A DNA stretch of 62,301 nucleotides from Marinoscillum pacificum (GCF_024714495.1 NZ_JAMZMJ010000022.1:1-62301); one strand, 5' to 3'; shown: positions 10,576 to 20,339, numbered from the stretch's first letter. Made by a program: numbers and translations. The notes: generated from the letters alone by a model not told the origin.

Positions 10576-11919
10576 TTACAAATCGTCCAGATCTTTATTG
10601 ATAATCAGTCGATTTCCACGGTTATAAGTGAAGTAGTTCCAAACCCAGTTTGAGAATACCAACACCTTTCTGCGTATCCCGATAATTGAGAAAAGGTGAA
10701 CAAACATCCAGACAAACCAGCCAAAAAAACCTCCAAATGTGATTTTCATAGGAGCATCTACCACTGCCCGGTTTCTTCCTACCGTAGCCATACTACCTTT
10801 ATCTACATACTTGAAAGGCTTTAACTCTTTGTCCTTTTGCAAGCGAATGATATTTTCACCCAAATTTTCAGCTTGCTGAATAGCTACCGGAGCCAATTGA
10901 GGTAGGCCTTTTGGATGTTCCTCACTTATTTGAAGCGATACATCACCAATAGCATAAACGTACTCGTGATTTTTCACACGGTTGAATTCATCAACCAAGA
11001 TACGGCCCTTATCTTCAGCACCCTCTCTCAACCCTTTGATCACGTTGCCCTTTACTCCAGCTGCCCATATCAAACACTTGGTTTTAATTTGCGTACCGTC
11101 ATTGAGGTAAGCAATATCGTCTTCGTATCTCTCCACCAATTTCCCTAAAGAAACTTCTACTCCAAAGTGCTCCAGGTACTTAGCAGCCTTACGTCCGGAT
11201 TTATCAGACATGGGTGGCAATACCCTATCCGCTCCTTCTATTAGGTGTATGTTCATTTTAGAAAAGTCCAACTCAGGGTAATCCTTGGGTAGCACATGAC
11301 TTCTTAGCTCTCCAATAGCTCCTGCCAATTCTACCCCTGTTGGACCAGCTCCCACGATTACAACGTTCATGTGCTTTTCGATCTCATCTTGTTCCTCATC
11401 ATAGTATTGGAGAGCTTCTTCAAAATTCTCTATGAGTCGGGTTCTGAGTTCGATTGCATCACTCATCACGCGGAGTTTCATTGCTTTCTTTTCAAGTTCT
11501 TTGTTCCCAAAGAAATTCGTTGATGCACCTGTAGCAATTACCAGCATGTCATATTTCAAAAATCCAAGGTTCGTTTCCACTTCCTTCTCATCTGCATGTA
11601 TCTGGATGACCCGAGCCATGCGGAAATGGAAGTTTTTATTGTCCTGCAAAAATTCACGTAGCGGACTGGAAATATCCCCAGGACTCAAACCAGCCGTAGC
11701 CACCTGATACAATAACGGAATAAACGTGTGGTGATTGCGCCTGTCAATCATTACGATCTGCACATCTTCCTTGCTGAGTTGCTTCACCAATTCGATCCCT
11801 GCAAACCCTCCACCAATAATCACAATGCGGGGCATATCCGTCTCCGGAATACGTTCGGTGATTTTGTCACCTTTCTTTTTGGGTGCTGTTGCTACTGGTA
11901 GTTCTTCTAAAGTTTCCAC
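10576..11919 (-). CDS. ndh: Type II NADH:quinone oxidoreductase (NDH-2)
   Basis: A 447-residue FAD-dependent oxidoreductase. The first dinucleotide-binding motif is IIGGGFAGIE (about 34-43) for FAD, and a second, VIVGAGPTGVELAG, lies near 187 for NADH. AIGDV near residue 320 is the usual second FAD contact. The C-terminus has hydrophobic and aromatic segments (GFFGWFVWMFVHLFSIIG and onward) typical of the membrane-associated form in Bacteroidota. It should pass electrons from NADH to menaquinone without proton pumping. The first 30 residues are a poorly conserved tail, so a later start is possible. It is a single gene with its own terminator. Confidence 0.92.
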   Translation of the reverse strand: METLEELPVATAPKKKGDKITERIPETDMPRIVIIGGGFAGIELVKQLSKEDVQIVMIDRRNHHTFIPLLYQVATAGLSPGDISSPLREFLQDNKNFHFRMARVIQIHADEKEVETNLGFLKYDMLVIATGASTNFFGNKELEKKAMKLRVMSDAIELRTRLIENFEEALQYYDEEQDEIEKHMNVVIVGAGPTGVELAGAIGELRSHVLPKDYPELDFSKMNIHLIEGADRVLPPMSDKSGRKAAKYLEHFGVEVSLGKLVERYEDDIAYLNDGTQIKTKCLIWAAGVKGNVIKGLREGAEDKGRILVDEFNRVKNHEYVYAIGDVSLQISEEHPKGLPQLAPVAIQQAENLGENIIRLQKDKELKPFKYVDKGSMATVGRNRAVVDAPMKITFGGFFGWFVWMFVHLFSIIGIRRKVLVFSNWVWNYFTYNRGNRLIINKDLDDL

Positions 11920-12052
11920 GATTTCCTTTTTATATAATCAACAGATAAACTTAAAACTTGTTAATCTTGTCGTTCTAAGCTCTTAGGTAAAACGATTTTG
12001 AGCTTGAAATGGATCGTGAGGATCGAGGTTTTTTCAAATTATTTTTCAAACA

Positions 12053-13342
12053 ATGGAAGCCAACAAAAAAGTAATCAATTCATGGTGCATGTATGACTGG
12101 GCCAACTCAGTGTACAACCTGGTGATCAACACTTCCATTTTCCCGATTTATTATACGGCTGTTACCGCCAATGAAGCCAACGATGACAAAGTGGTATTCT
12201 TTGGGTATGAGATGGTTAACTCCGTTCTTTACAGTTACGCGATTTCCATATCTTATTTACTTTCTGCCATGATGCTTCCATTACTATCTGGAATTGCTGA
12301 TTACACAGGAAAGAAAAAGAAGTACCTGAAAATATTTACCACGCTCGGTTCCATTGCGTGCATGAGCATGTTCTTCTTCACTTCTGACAATTTGGAGTGG
12401 GGAATCATCTGTGTAGTATTGGCAAGCCTAGGATATAGCTCTGGACTTGTTTTTTACGATGCGTACCTTCCAGAAATTGCTCCTGCGCACATGACAGACC
12501 GAATAAGTGGACGTGGATATTCATTCGGATATGCAGGAAGTGCCATTCTGCTAATCATTAGTTTGGTGCTCATCATGAAATTTGAATGGTTCGGTTTCCC
12601 TGATAGTGGAACGGCCACTCGCACCGTTTTCCTATTAGTTGGTGTATGGTGGATCGGGTTTGCCCAGATTCCATTTAAAAACCTTCCATCCAATGTTTTC
12701 AACAGAAAACCAACGGGAAGAGTATTAGTCAACGGCTACTTAGAACTCAAAAAAGTATTCTTTGAGTTGAAGGGACAGCCAAACATTAAGAAATACCTGA
12801 TCTCGTTCTTCTTCTTCAACATGGGCGTCCAAACGATCATGCTCTTAGCAACTTTATTCGGCACCAAAGAATTAAACCTTGGCTCTGCCCAATTAATTCC
12901 AGTCATTCTTATCATCCAGTTTGTGGCTATTGGTGGAGCAATCCTGTTTGCACGAATCTCTGAAAGAAAGGGAAATGTATTCTCTCTTGGCGTAATGATC
13001 AGCATATGGATTGGAATCTGCTTTTTTGCTTACACAGTGACGACAGTCAATGAATTCTACATTGTTGCCGTACTTGTAGGATTAGTAATGGGAGGAATTC
13101 AAGCATTATCCAGAGCTACATTCTCTAAACTCATTCCACAAGACTCCATCGATCATGCATCCTATTTTTCATTCTTTGACGTCCTATTCCATCTATCTGT
13201 AGTAATAGGAACATTTAGCTACGGCTTCATCGAGCAGCTAACTGGCAGCATGAGAAATAGTACGCTTGCACTGGCATCCTATTTTGTGATTGGCTTGTTA
13301 TTACTAGTTTTCGTGAAGATGCCAAAAGTAAAAAAGAGTTAA
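12053..13342 (+). CDS. MFS transporter of the UMF1/Atg22-like family
   Basis: A 429-residue membrane protein with about 12 hydrophobic helices. The opening VINSWCMYDWANSVYN is the hallmark of the UMF1 family (MFS proteins related to yeast Atg22), and GIADYTGKKKKYL matches the loop 2-3 MFS signature. The C-terminal half has GLVMGGIQALSRATFSKLIP, also typical of the family. The substrate is unknown; small amphipathic solutes or amino acids are guesses from the family. It is divergent from the NDH-2 gene and convergent with the next gene. Confidence 0.88.
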   Translation: MEANKKVINSWCMYDWANSVYNLVINTSIFPIYYTAVTANEANDDKVVFFGYEMVNSVLYSYAISISYLLSAMMLPLLSGIADYTGKKKKYLKIFTTLGSIACMSMFFFTSDNLEWGIICVVLASLGYSSGLVFYDAYLPEIAPAHMTDRISGRGYSFGYAGSAILLIISLVLIMKFEWFGFPDSGTATRTVFLLVGVWWIGFAQIPFKNLPSNVFNRKPTGRVLVNGYLELKKVFFELKGQPNIKKYLISFFFFNMGVQTIMLLATLFGTKELNLGSAQLIPVILIIQFVAIGGAILFARISERKGNVFSLGVMISIWIGICFFAYTVTTVNEFYIVAVLVGLVMGGIQALSRATFSKLIPQDSIDHASYFSFFDVLFHLSVVIGTFSYGFIEQLTGSMRNSTLALASYFVIGLLLLVFVKMPKVKKS

Positions 13343-13363
13343 ACCTGCAAAAGTATTAAAGGC

Positions 13364-14053
13364 TTAATCCTTCATAGAAGCGAAAGCGGCTTTAATTCGA
13401 TCAAATTCCCGATCCTGTTCAAACAATATAAGTTTGGAGTCTGGGCCAATGATCGCCGTAGTTGGCATGGTAAATATTTGGTATCGAAGAAAAAAATTAT
13501 ATGCATCCGGAACTACGATAAGCCTATCCGAGTCAAACTGTTGCAAATGAGGTCTTATTTCTTGTATGGTATTTCGAGATACAATAACTATACCTAAGGG
13601 TGATTCACTCATAACAAGATTCAAGAGTTCATCAAATTTTGTCACCTCAGTCAACCGTGAATCAAATAACTCTTGAAAAATCACAACAACTCCATTTTCC
13701 GAAAAATCGGACAAGCGGACTGTTCCTTTTTCACTTTTCATGTTAAACGGAGGAAACACCTCACCAATTACCGGCTGCATCTCCTTATCTCTCATTTTAA
13801 TTGACGTTGAGTGATTTGAAGAGTCCACCTGAAAATATTCAGCCAATCCATCCGCATTAATAATTGGGAGAACTAAGGTAAGTTCATTCTCCTTTTTTAA
13901 GCTCTGAAGTTGACGATGAGTAATGACCTCTCCAGTAGATTTCAGTATAAACTTATCTCGAGATGTATATGATATTGAACTTTCCATTTGCGCATTAACC
14001 TGCACAAAAAGCAACAAAAAAAACTGTATAGATAAGAAGGTTTTAGAATTCAT
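13364..14053 (-). CDS. Exported thioredoxin-fold (redoxin/TlpA-like) protein lacking the CxxC motif
   Basis: 229 residues from the ATG at 14053. This start gives a clean signal peptide (MNSKTFLSIQFFLLLFVQVNAQ region), whereas the ATG at 14080 would place acidic residues in front of it. The C-terminal half matches the AhpC/TSA-TlpA fold: an IGEVFPPF strand, VVVIFQELF where redoxins have the active-site CxxC, and the cis-proline loop FTMPTTAIIG. No cysteine is present at the active site, so a thiol-disulfide role is unlikely. It may bind a partner or be a structural remnant of a TlpA protein. Confidence 0.7.
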   Translation of the reverse strand: MNSKTFLSIQFFLLLFVQVNAQMESSISYTSRDKFILKSTGEVITHRQLQSLKKENELTLVLPIINADGLAEYFQVDSSNHSTSIKMRDKEMQPVIGEVFPPFNMKSEKGTVRLSDFSENGVVVIFQELFDSRLTEVTKFDELLNLVMSESPLGIVIVSRNTIQEIRPHLQQFDSDRLIVVPDAYNFFLRYQIFTMPTTAIIGPDSKLILFEQDREFDRIKAAFASMKD

Positions 14054-14175
14054 TTCATCATCATTTGGCCAATAAATCAAACACTAATTTAATTAAACGA
14101 AATAGTTATTTGACATATTAATGATTTATAAAGTCTAAGTGATTCATCAACTGTTTACCCATATTTGCATTCATC

Positions 14176-14619
14176 ATGCAGCAACTCAATCTTCCGACAT
14201 GTGATCTAAAAATTAAAAATGAAGAAGGCAACCAGTTTGTCTTAGACATCATACGGAAGAAATATGTGGTGTTGACGGCAGAAGAATGGGTGCGTCAGCA
14301 TTTCATTCACTTGATGGTTAACCATCTCAAGTATCCGAAATCACTGCTGAAGATCGAGTCAGGGCTCTCCTATTTCAAATCTTCTAAACGAAGCGACATC
14401 AATTTGATGAATTCAGATGGTTCGTTATTTCTGGTATTGGAATGCAAAGCACCTGATGTAAAAATCAATCAAAAAGCGCTGAACCAAATCAGCGTATACA
14501 ACAAGGAACTTCAGGCACAATACGTCGCATTGACCAATGGATTGCAGCACTTCATTTGGCTTTATGATAAAAAGAAGGAGCAGTATCAACAACTCCCAAA
14601 ATTCCCTGCCTTCAAATAA
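14176..14619 (+). CDS. HsdR N-terminal-domain protein (PD-(D/E)xK nuclease fold), stand-alone
   Basis: A 147-residue protein matching only the N-terminal nuclease domain of type I restriction subunit R (HSDR_N). SDINLM supplies the catalytic aspartate and VLECKAP the ExK motif, followed by a QxxxY-like QISVYN. There are no helicase motor or partner hsdM/hsdS genes around it. Free-standing short versions of this domain are widespread in Bacteroidota and appear to be housekeeping-like genes of unknown function, so it should not be taken as a restriction system. Confidence 0.8.
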   Translation: MQQLNLPTCDLKIKNEEGNQFVLDIIRKKYVVLTAEEWVRQHFIHLMVNHLKYPKSLLKIESGLSYFKSSKRSDINLMNSDGSLFLVLECKAPDVKINQKALNQISVYNKELQAQYVALTNGLQHFIWLYDKKKEQYQQLPKFPAFK

Positions 14620-14688
14620 TCCAAATGTATGCTTCACATAATTTGCGCTTTCGGGTGGACGAAAGCCTTGCTCTGTCAGGATAAAAAA

Positions 14689-14714
14689 AAGCATCCGCCA
14701 ACCGGCAGATGCTT
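14689..14714 (-). terminator. Rho-independent terminator of ald
   Basis: On the minus strand: AAGCATC, then GCC-AACC-GGC with one mismatch, then GATGCTT and eight Ts. The stop of ald is at 14739. The hairpin closely resembles the terminator at 47724-47754. Confidence 0.85.
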
Positions 14715-14738
14715 TCTAAATATCTATTAATTAATCTC

Positions 14739-15854
14739 TTAAGCTAAAAACTTCTCAGCTGGTGAAAACGGAAGACCGAACGCAGTAGCCACCCCTTCGT
14801 AAACTATCTCTCCATCGATCACATTCAAGCCTAGCAACAACTCTCTGTTTTCATTACAAGCCTTCTTCCATCCTTTGTTTGCTAGCTGCAATGCATAAGG
14901 CAAAGTAGCATTAGTCAAAGCCAAAGTAGAAGTGTAAGGCACAGCACCCGGCATGTTTGCTACACAGTAGTGAAGTACTCCATCCACTACGTAAGTAGGA
15001 TCCTGGTGCGTAGTTGGCTTACAGGTCTCGATACATCCACCTTGATCTACAGCAACGTCTACTACTACAGTACCTGGTTGCATGTCTTTCAACATGTCTT
15101 TTGTAATCAAATGTGGTGCTTTAGCTCCTGGGATCAATACTCCACCAATGATTAGATCATGGGTTGGAAGTAACTCCCTAATGTTATACTCATTAGACAT
15201 GAATGTATTGACATTGGCAGGCATTACATCGTCCAGATATCTCAATCTTGGAAGATTCACATCCATAATGGTTACGTCAGCACCCATACCTGCAGCCATT
15301 TTAGCTGCGTTGGTACCAACAACACCACCACCAAGAATCAAAACCTTTGCTGGTCTAACACCGGGAACACCACCAAGTAGAATTCCTCTACCTCCCATTG
15401 GCTTCTCAAGATATTTCGCGCCTTCCTGAATAGACATTCTACCAGCTACTTCAGACATTGGAACCAACAATGGTAATGATCTGTCAGCTTTTTCAACAGT
15501 CTCATATGCCAAACAGGTAGCTCCGCTTTCCATCATCGCCTTTGTCAGGGGCTCATAAGAAGCAAAGTGAAAATAAGTGAACAACAATTGACCTTTCTTT
15601 ACCAGTTTATATTCTGGCTCAATTGGCTCTTTCACCTTGATGATCATCTCAGCGATCTCATAGGTTTCTTCAATTGTTGGAAGAATTTTAGCACCTGCTT
15701 CAGCATACTGCTCGTCGCTAAATCCACTACCAATTCCAGCAGTAGACTGCACATAAACCTGATGTCCATTCTTGGTGAACTCTTGTACACCAGCGGGGGT
15801 GACGGCCACCCTGTTTTCGTTGTTTTTAATTTCCTTTGGAACCCCAATAATCAT
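14739..15854 (-). CDS. ald: Alanine dehydrogenase
   Basis: 371 residues, the usual length. It begins MIIGVPKEIKNNENRVAVTP, the signature of alanine dehydrogenase, with a Rossmann motif ILGGGVVGTNAAKMAAGMGAD near 170-190 and the family segment VDVAVDQGGCIET near 265. The enzyme reversibly converts L-alanine and NAD+ to pyruvate, ammonium and NADH in the cytoplasm. It is monocistronic, with a recognisable -7 element upstream and a strong terminator downstream. Confidence 0.95.
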   Translation of the reverse strand: MIIGVPKEIKNNENRVAVTPAGVQEFTKNGHQVYVQSTAGIGSGFSDEQYAEAGAKILPTIEETYEIAEMIIKVKEPIEPEYKLVKKGQLLFTYFHFASYEPLTKAMMESGATCLAYETVEKADRSLPLLVPMSEVAGRMSIQEGAKYLEKPMGGRGILLGGVPGVRPAKVLILGGGVVGTNAAKMAAGMGADVTIMDVNLPRLRYLDDVMPANVNTFMSNEYNIRELLPTHDLIIGGVLIPGAKAPHLITKDMLKDMQPGTVVVDVAVDQGGCIETCKPTTHQDPTYVVDGVLHYCVANMPGAVPYTSTLALTNATLPYALQLANKGWKKACNENRELLLGLNVIDGEIVYEGVATAFGLPFSPAEKFLA

Positions 15855-15887
15855 AGTTGTATAATCTATTTTGGATCAATTCTCGTA

Positions 15888-15895
15888 CAAAGATA
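15888..15895 (-). promoter_or_regulatory. Putative Bacteroidota -7 promoter element of ald
   Basis: TATCTTTG on the minus strand fits TAnnTTTG and lies about 34 bp before the ATG at 15854, giving a leader of about 27 nt. No strong -33 TTTG is visible at the ideal spacing. Confidence 0.5.
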
Positions 15896-16083
15896 TAGGG
15901 CGAGTTTCACAATTATTTAAGGGTCTGAAAATTCGATATAAGCGACACCCCTTGTTTGCATTTTAAGATATTTTATTTTGATTAATCAATAAATACAAAA
16001 TATTATTCTTACTGAAAACGTTTGATATAGAGCAAACAACTATTTTCTATGGGATTTTTAAAACAAAAGTCGATGGATTTTAT

Positions 16084-16091
16084 TAGATTTG
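16084..16091 (+). promoter_or_regulatory. Putative -7 promoter element of the E1 dehydrogenase gene
   Basis: TAGATTTG matches TAnnTTTG exactly and lies 41 bp before the ATG at 16133. The -33 box is not clear; a run of Ts lies near 16055-16060. Confidence 0.45.
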
Positions 16092-16132
16092 AAGGTGACA
16101 ACATTCAGCATTAACCCCCAAAACAATTATTT

Positions 16133-18538
16133 ATGAGCGCTACAAAAACCAAGAAAAAAACCTCCCTGAACACCAGTGAAATCTTGCATGATTACGCTCT
16201 GGCAGTAGAGAGCCGCGAAAACAGTCTCATAGGACGAAAAGAAGTCTTTATGGGAAAAGCAAAGTTTGGAATATTCGGTGACGGTAAAGAGGTAGCGCAA
16301 ATTGCCAAAGCCAAGTTTTTCCAAAACGGAGATTGGAGATCAGGATACTACAGAGACCAAACATTCATGATGGCCCTAGGCCAGCTAACTTCTCAGCAGT
16401 TCTTTGCACAGCTCTATGCACACACAGATGTGGATGCCGAACCTGCATCTGCAGGTCGAATGATGAACGGTCACTTTGGAACTCGTTCATTGAATAATAA
16501 AGGAGAATGGAGAACTCTGACAGACATGAAAAATAGTTCTTCAGATATTTCATGTACTGCTGGTCAAATGCCACGATTAATCGGGCTTGGATGGGCTTCT
16601 AAACTTTACAGAGAAAACCCCGCTCTTCAAGAGTTTAAAGACTTTTCAATCAATGGGAATGAAGTAGCATTCGGAACAATCGGAAATGCATCTACCTCTG
16701 AAGGACATTTCTGGGAAGCAATGAACGCCGCAGGCGTATTGCAAATCCCGATGGTAATGTCCATCTGGGACGACTTCTATGGCATCTCAGTACCTCAGCA
16801 GTACCACACAACCAAAGAATCGATTTCGGAAGCCTTATCCGGAATGCAGCGCACAGCTAACAAAAAGGGATTCGAGATTTTCAAAGTCAATGGATGGGAT
16901 TATGCGGCACTTATTAATACATATGAAAAGGCTGTAAAATTAGCTAGAGAAGAACACGTACCATGTCTGGTACACGTGGAGGAAGTGACACAACCACAAG
17001 GACACTCTACTTCTGGTTCGCATGAAAGATACAAGTCCAAAGAAAGACTTGACTGGGAAAAGGCACATGATTGCATATTAAAAATGCGTCAATGGATCAC
17101 CTCTGAAGGCATTGCCACTGAGGAGGATCTTGAAAAGTTAGAAAAAGAAGCTAAAAACAAAGCTAAAAAAGCAAGAGATAACGCCTGGAAGGCTTACAAC
17201 AATGAAATCAAAGAGGATCTTGAACAAGCCCTTGAATTGATTGGCAAAGCCGCTCTTACTTCTGACAACAATAAAGCAGTACAGCAAATCAAGAATGATT
17301 TAAAAAGTACGCTAAACCCGTTCAAAGCGGACATTATTAAGGCCGTTAGAAAAAGCTTCAGACACCTAACTACAACAGATTCGGCTGAAAAAGCCAGACT
17401 CATTGAGTGGTACCAAGAGAAGCTTGGCAAATATAGGGATGAGTACTCTTCTCACCTTTACAGTGAATCAGATGAATCTGCACTAAAAGTAGAAGAGGTA
17501 AAAGCAGAATATAACACAGAATCTAAACTTGTTGACGGGCGAGAAATCGTTCAAGCTTGTTTTGACGCTTTATTTGAAAGAGACCCGAGAGTTATTGCTT
17601 TTGGAGAAGACGTTGGTAAAATTGGTGATGTAAACCAGGGGTTTGCTGGGCTACAAGATAAGTACGGTGAAATTCGAATTACCGATACGGGAATTCGTGA
17701 AACCACTATCATTGGCCAAGGTATTGGAGCAGCTTTGAGAGGATTGAGACCAATAGCTGAAATTCAATACCTGGATTACCTATTATATGCTATTCAAACT
17801 CTTTCAGACGACCTTGCATCATTGCAATACCGAATGAAAGGTGGTCAAAAAGCACCATTGATCGTAAGATCCAGAGGTCATAGACTAGAAGGCGTATGGC
17901 ACAGTGGATCACCAATGGGAATGATCATCAACTCTATCAGAGGAATGCATGTATTAGTTCCTAGAAACATGACACAGGCTGCAGGCTTCTATAACACATT
18001 GATGGCGTCTGACGACCCAGCCATTGTTATTGAGTCCCTCAATGGATATAGACTGAAAGAAAAGCTTCCAGAGAACATCGGAGAGTTTAAAGTACCTCTT
18101 GGTGTGCCAGAAGTGCTACGAGAAGGAACCGACATTACCCTTGTCACTTATGGATCTATGTGCAGGATCGTAATGGAAGCAGCCCAGCAATTGAGCGAAA
18201 TAGGCATTAGCTGTGAAGTGATTGACGCTCAGACCTTACTTCCGTTCGATAGGCATCAAATAATCGCTGAATCCCTTAAGAAAACAAACAGGGTAGCGTT
18301 CTTAGACGAAGATGTACCTGGAGGAGCTTCTGCATTTATGATGCAAAATGTACTGGAAAGAGACAATGGATACTTCTATCTTGACTCCAAACCAGTAACA
18401 GTTACTGCACAAGAACACAGACCTGCCTATGGAACTGATGGAGATTATTTCTCCAAACCTAGTGTAGAGGATGTTTATGAGAAGGTATATCAGGTGATGC
18501 ACGAAGCAAATCCTGATCGATTCAAAAAACTGTATTAA
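16133..18538 (+). CDS. Fused E1 alpha/beta thiamine-dependent 2-oxoacid dehydrogenase (branched-chain type)
   Basis: An 801-residue single-chain E1. The first half (about 1-400) is E1 alpha, with the thiamine-diphosphate segment GTIGNASTSEGHFWEAMN near 175-195. A lysine-rich helical linker (about 330-460) joins it to E1 beta (about 475-801), which has AFGEDVGKIGDVNQGF, GIRETTIIGQGIGAA and FLDEDVPGGA. Fused E1 proteins of this length are typical of Bacteroidota and are usually annotated as 2-oxoisovalerate dehydrogenase. It would decarboxylate branched-chain 2-oxoacids for transfer to a lipoyl E2, supplying starters for iso-fatty acids. No E2 or E3 gene is nearby. The convergent lipoprotein gene overlaps its last four bases. 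Confidence 0.9.
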   Translation: MSATKTKKKTSLNTSEILHDYALAVESRENSLIGRKEVFMGKAKFGIFGDGKEVAQIAKAKFFQNGDWRSGYYRDQTFMMALGQLTSQQFFAQLYAHTDVDAEPASAGRMMNGHFGTRSLNNKGEWRTLTDMKNSSSDISCTAGQMPRLIGLGWASKLYRENPALQEFKDFSINGNEVAFGTIGNASTSEGHFWEAMNAAGVLQIPMVMSIWDDFYGISVPQQYHTTKESISEALSGMQRTANKKGFEIFKVNGWDYAALINTYEKAVKLAREEHVPCLVHVEEVTQPQGHSTSGSHERYKSKERLDWEKAHDCILKMRQWITSEGIATEEDLEKLEKEAKNKAKKARDNAWKAYNNEIKEDLEQALELIGKAALTSDNNKAVQQIKNDLKSTLNPFKADIIKAVRKSFRHLTTTDSAEKARLIEWYQEKLGKYRDEYSSHLYSESDESALKVEEVKAEYNTESKLVDGREIVQACFDALFERDPRVIAFGEDVGKIGDVNQGFAGLQDKYGEIRITDTGIRETTIIGQGIGAALRGLRPIAEIQYLDYLLYAIQTLSDDLASLQYRMKGGQKAPLIVRSRGHRLEGVWHSGSPMGMIINSIRGMHVLVPRNMTQAAGFYNTLMASDDPAIVIESLNGYRLKEKLPENIGEFKVPLGVPEVLREGTDITLVTYGSMCRIVMEAAQQLSEIGISCEVIDAQTLLPFDRHQIIAESLKKTNRVAFLDEDVPGGASAFMMQNVLERDNGYFYLDSKPVTVTAQEHRPAYGTDGDYFSKPSVEDVYEKVYQVMHEANPDRFKKLY

Positions 18539-19308
18539 TCAACTTGAATTTGAGGGAGCGTTAAATCAGGTGTATCAACGATATTACTTTGGTTTAGCGC
18601 TCTATCATATATATAGAACCTTAATTTAAAAGTATCTCTACTCAAAACATATTTATGTCCATTAGTAGGCATTGAATATGAGATTTCACCTTTCAATGTT
18701 CTGCCTAAATTATCAGTATCGAAGATTGGAATCCTACTGCTAAAACTAGACAATGTGCAATCCACATTTCCAGTGTATTCTGCATAGTTAACAACACTAT
18801 ATTCTCCATTCAGCTTTTTTAGAATTTCCACATTCAAATTATAGTGATACGGATTTTGCTCAATAAATATAGCGCTATCATAATTTTCACCTACCTCACC
18901 ATTTTCTATCACATATGACTTACAGCTGTAAGGGGGCCTATTATCAACCTCACTGTACAATGAGAAGTTATTAAAATCATCTATTGAATAATAAGGAAGC
19001 TCATACTCACCACCCAAACGAACCAACAAACCATTTGAATCAATAATCCTGTTATACGAATGATAGGGAGGAAAACTTTCATCAGCAGACAAGCCTACAT
19101 CACCGTTGCCATCTTGTATTTCAAAAGTAAGTACCAAAGAATCCACAGCACGCTCACCCACCTCAGGAATATATCCGTCAGGCACTTCATAATAACTCAA
19201 TTTCTTAAAACTCACTTCCGGAATATCTGATAATTCAGGAGGTTCAAAGCATCCAGAAAGCGCTAGAATGAATAAAATTATGGATATTTGGCCTATTCTT
19301 AGTTTCAT
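18535..19308 (-). CDS. Lipoprotein of unknown function
   Basis: 257 residues with a SPase II signal (ILFILALSGC, lipidated cysteine near 20). The rest is beta-rich with a GNGDVG loop that looks like a calcium-binding turn. Acidic and aromatic residues dominate and no enzyme motif is visible. It is convergent with the E1 gene (4-base overlap) and divergent from the LuxE-like gene. It is likely attached to the outer membrane; family unknown. Confidence 0.75.
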   Translation of the reverse strand: MKLRIGQISIILFILALSGCFEPPELSDIPEVSFKKLSYYEVPDGYIPEVGERAVDSLVLTFEIQDGNGDVGLSADESFPPYHSYNRIIDSNGLLVRLGGEYELPYYSIDDFNNFSLYSEVDNRPPYSCKSYVIENGEVGENYDSAIFIEQNPYHYNLNVEILKKLNGEYSVVNYAEYTGNVDCTLSSFSSRIPIFDTDNLGRTLKGEISYSMPTNGHKYVLSRDTFKLRFYIYDRALNQSNIVDTPDLTLPQIQVD

Positions 19309-19361
19309 ACTTTATAGTTAGACAAATCTATCTTTTCTTACCCTTACAGTGGTAATAACCA

Positions 19362-20339
19362 ATGATTAATCCTGAAAATTTCAAAAAGCAGATATTTTCT
19401 TTACAATCTAATCAATTCAACGATTATGCCCTGAAAGTATTTGAATATCAATATACTTATAATAAGGTATATCGCGCATACTGTGATCGATTAGAGAAAG
19501 CACCGCAAAATGTTTTTCAAATTGAATCAGTACCCTTTCTTCCTATAGAGTTCTTTAAAAGCAAAAAGGTTGTAACAGAAGAATGGGCAGCTGAAAAAAT
19601 ATTTAAAAGCAGTGGAACCACATTTCAATCAAGAAGTAAGCATCATGTAAAAGATGTATCATTCTATCACCGCATCACCAAACATACTTTCGAGGAGTTT
19701 TACGGCCCTCTTGATGACTATGAAATTCTAGCTCTTCTCCCTTCTTATCAAGAACAAGGAGATTCATCTTTGATCAGCATGATTGATTACTTTATGCAGT
19801 TTGCATCTAGTGAAAGTAGCTATTATCTACACAACCATGAAGAGTTAATAGAGCGACTTAATCATACTACTAATCCGAAGAGACTTCTCATTGGCGTAAG
19901 CTATGCACTTCTTGATTTGGCTGAAAAACATGCATTTTCACTTTCTGATATTGTAATCATGGAAACCGGCGGCATGAAAGGCCGAAGAAAAGAAATGATC
20001 CGTGAAGAACTGCATGAAATTTTCAAACAAAGGTTCGGGGTTAATGAAATTCACTCAGAATATGGAATGTCCGAACTCTCGTCTCAGGGATATAGTGTAA
20101 ATGGCTTTTTCAAACTTCCAAGTTGGTCCAAAATCCTCATAAGGGATACTAATGACCCATTCACTTATTTGAACTCGAATAAAACAGGCGGGATAAATAT
20201 TATTGACCTGGCAAACATTCATTCCTGTGCTTTTCTTGAAACAAAAGATCTTGGAAAACTGCACTCAGATGGAACTTTTAGCGTTTTAGGACGGTTTGAT
20301 AATTCAGATGTAAGGGGTTGCAACCTTCTTATCAGTTAA
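19362..20339 (+). CDS. LuxE-like acyl-protein synthetase/acyltransferase
   Basis: 325 residues. IFKSSGTTFQSRSKHHVKD near 85-103 is the adenylate-binding P-loop of the LuxE/acyl-protein synthetase family, and EYGMSEL near 230 is the matching later motif. LuxE activates fatty acids as acyl-AMP within the luciferase fatty-acid reductase complex, but there are no lux genes here. Such lone copies are common in Bacteroidota and probably act on another carboxylic acid. A small lipoprotein gene follows 91 bp after it. Confidence 0.8.
   Translation: MINPENFKKQIFSLQSNQFNDYALKVFEYQYTYNKVYRAYCDRLEKAPQNVFQIESVPFLPIEFFKSKKVVTEEWAAEKIFKSSGTTFQSRSKHHVKDVSFYHRITKHTFEEFYGPLDDYEILALLPSYQEQGDSSLISMIDYFMQFASSESSYYLHNHEELIERLNHTTNPKRLLIGVSYALLDLAEKHAFSLSDIVIMETGGMKGRRKEMIREELHEIFKQRFGVNEIHSEYGMSELSSQGYSVNGFFKLPSWSKILIRDTNDPFTYLNSNKTGGINIIDLANIHSCAFLETKDLGKLHSDGTFSVLGRFDNSDVRGCNLLIS

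Noticed and set aside
14176-14619. Type I restriction-modification system
   Set aside because: Only the HsdR N-terminal nuclease domain is present; there is no helicase, HsdM or HsdS gene, and free-standing copies are common.
15567-15920. 117-codon plus-strand open frame antisense to ald and its leader
   Set aside because: It covers the ald start and promoter element, and the residues look like a reversed coding shadow.
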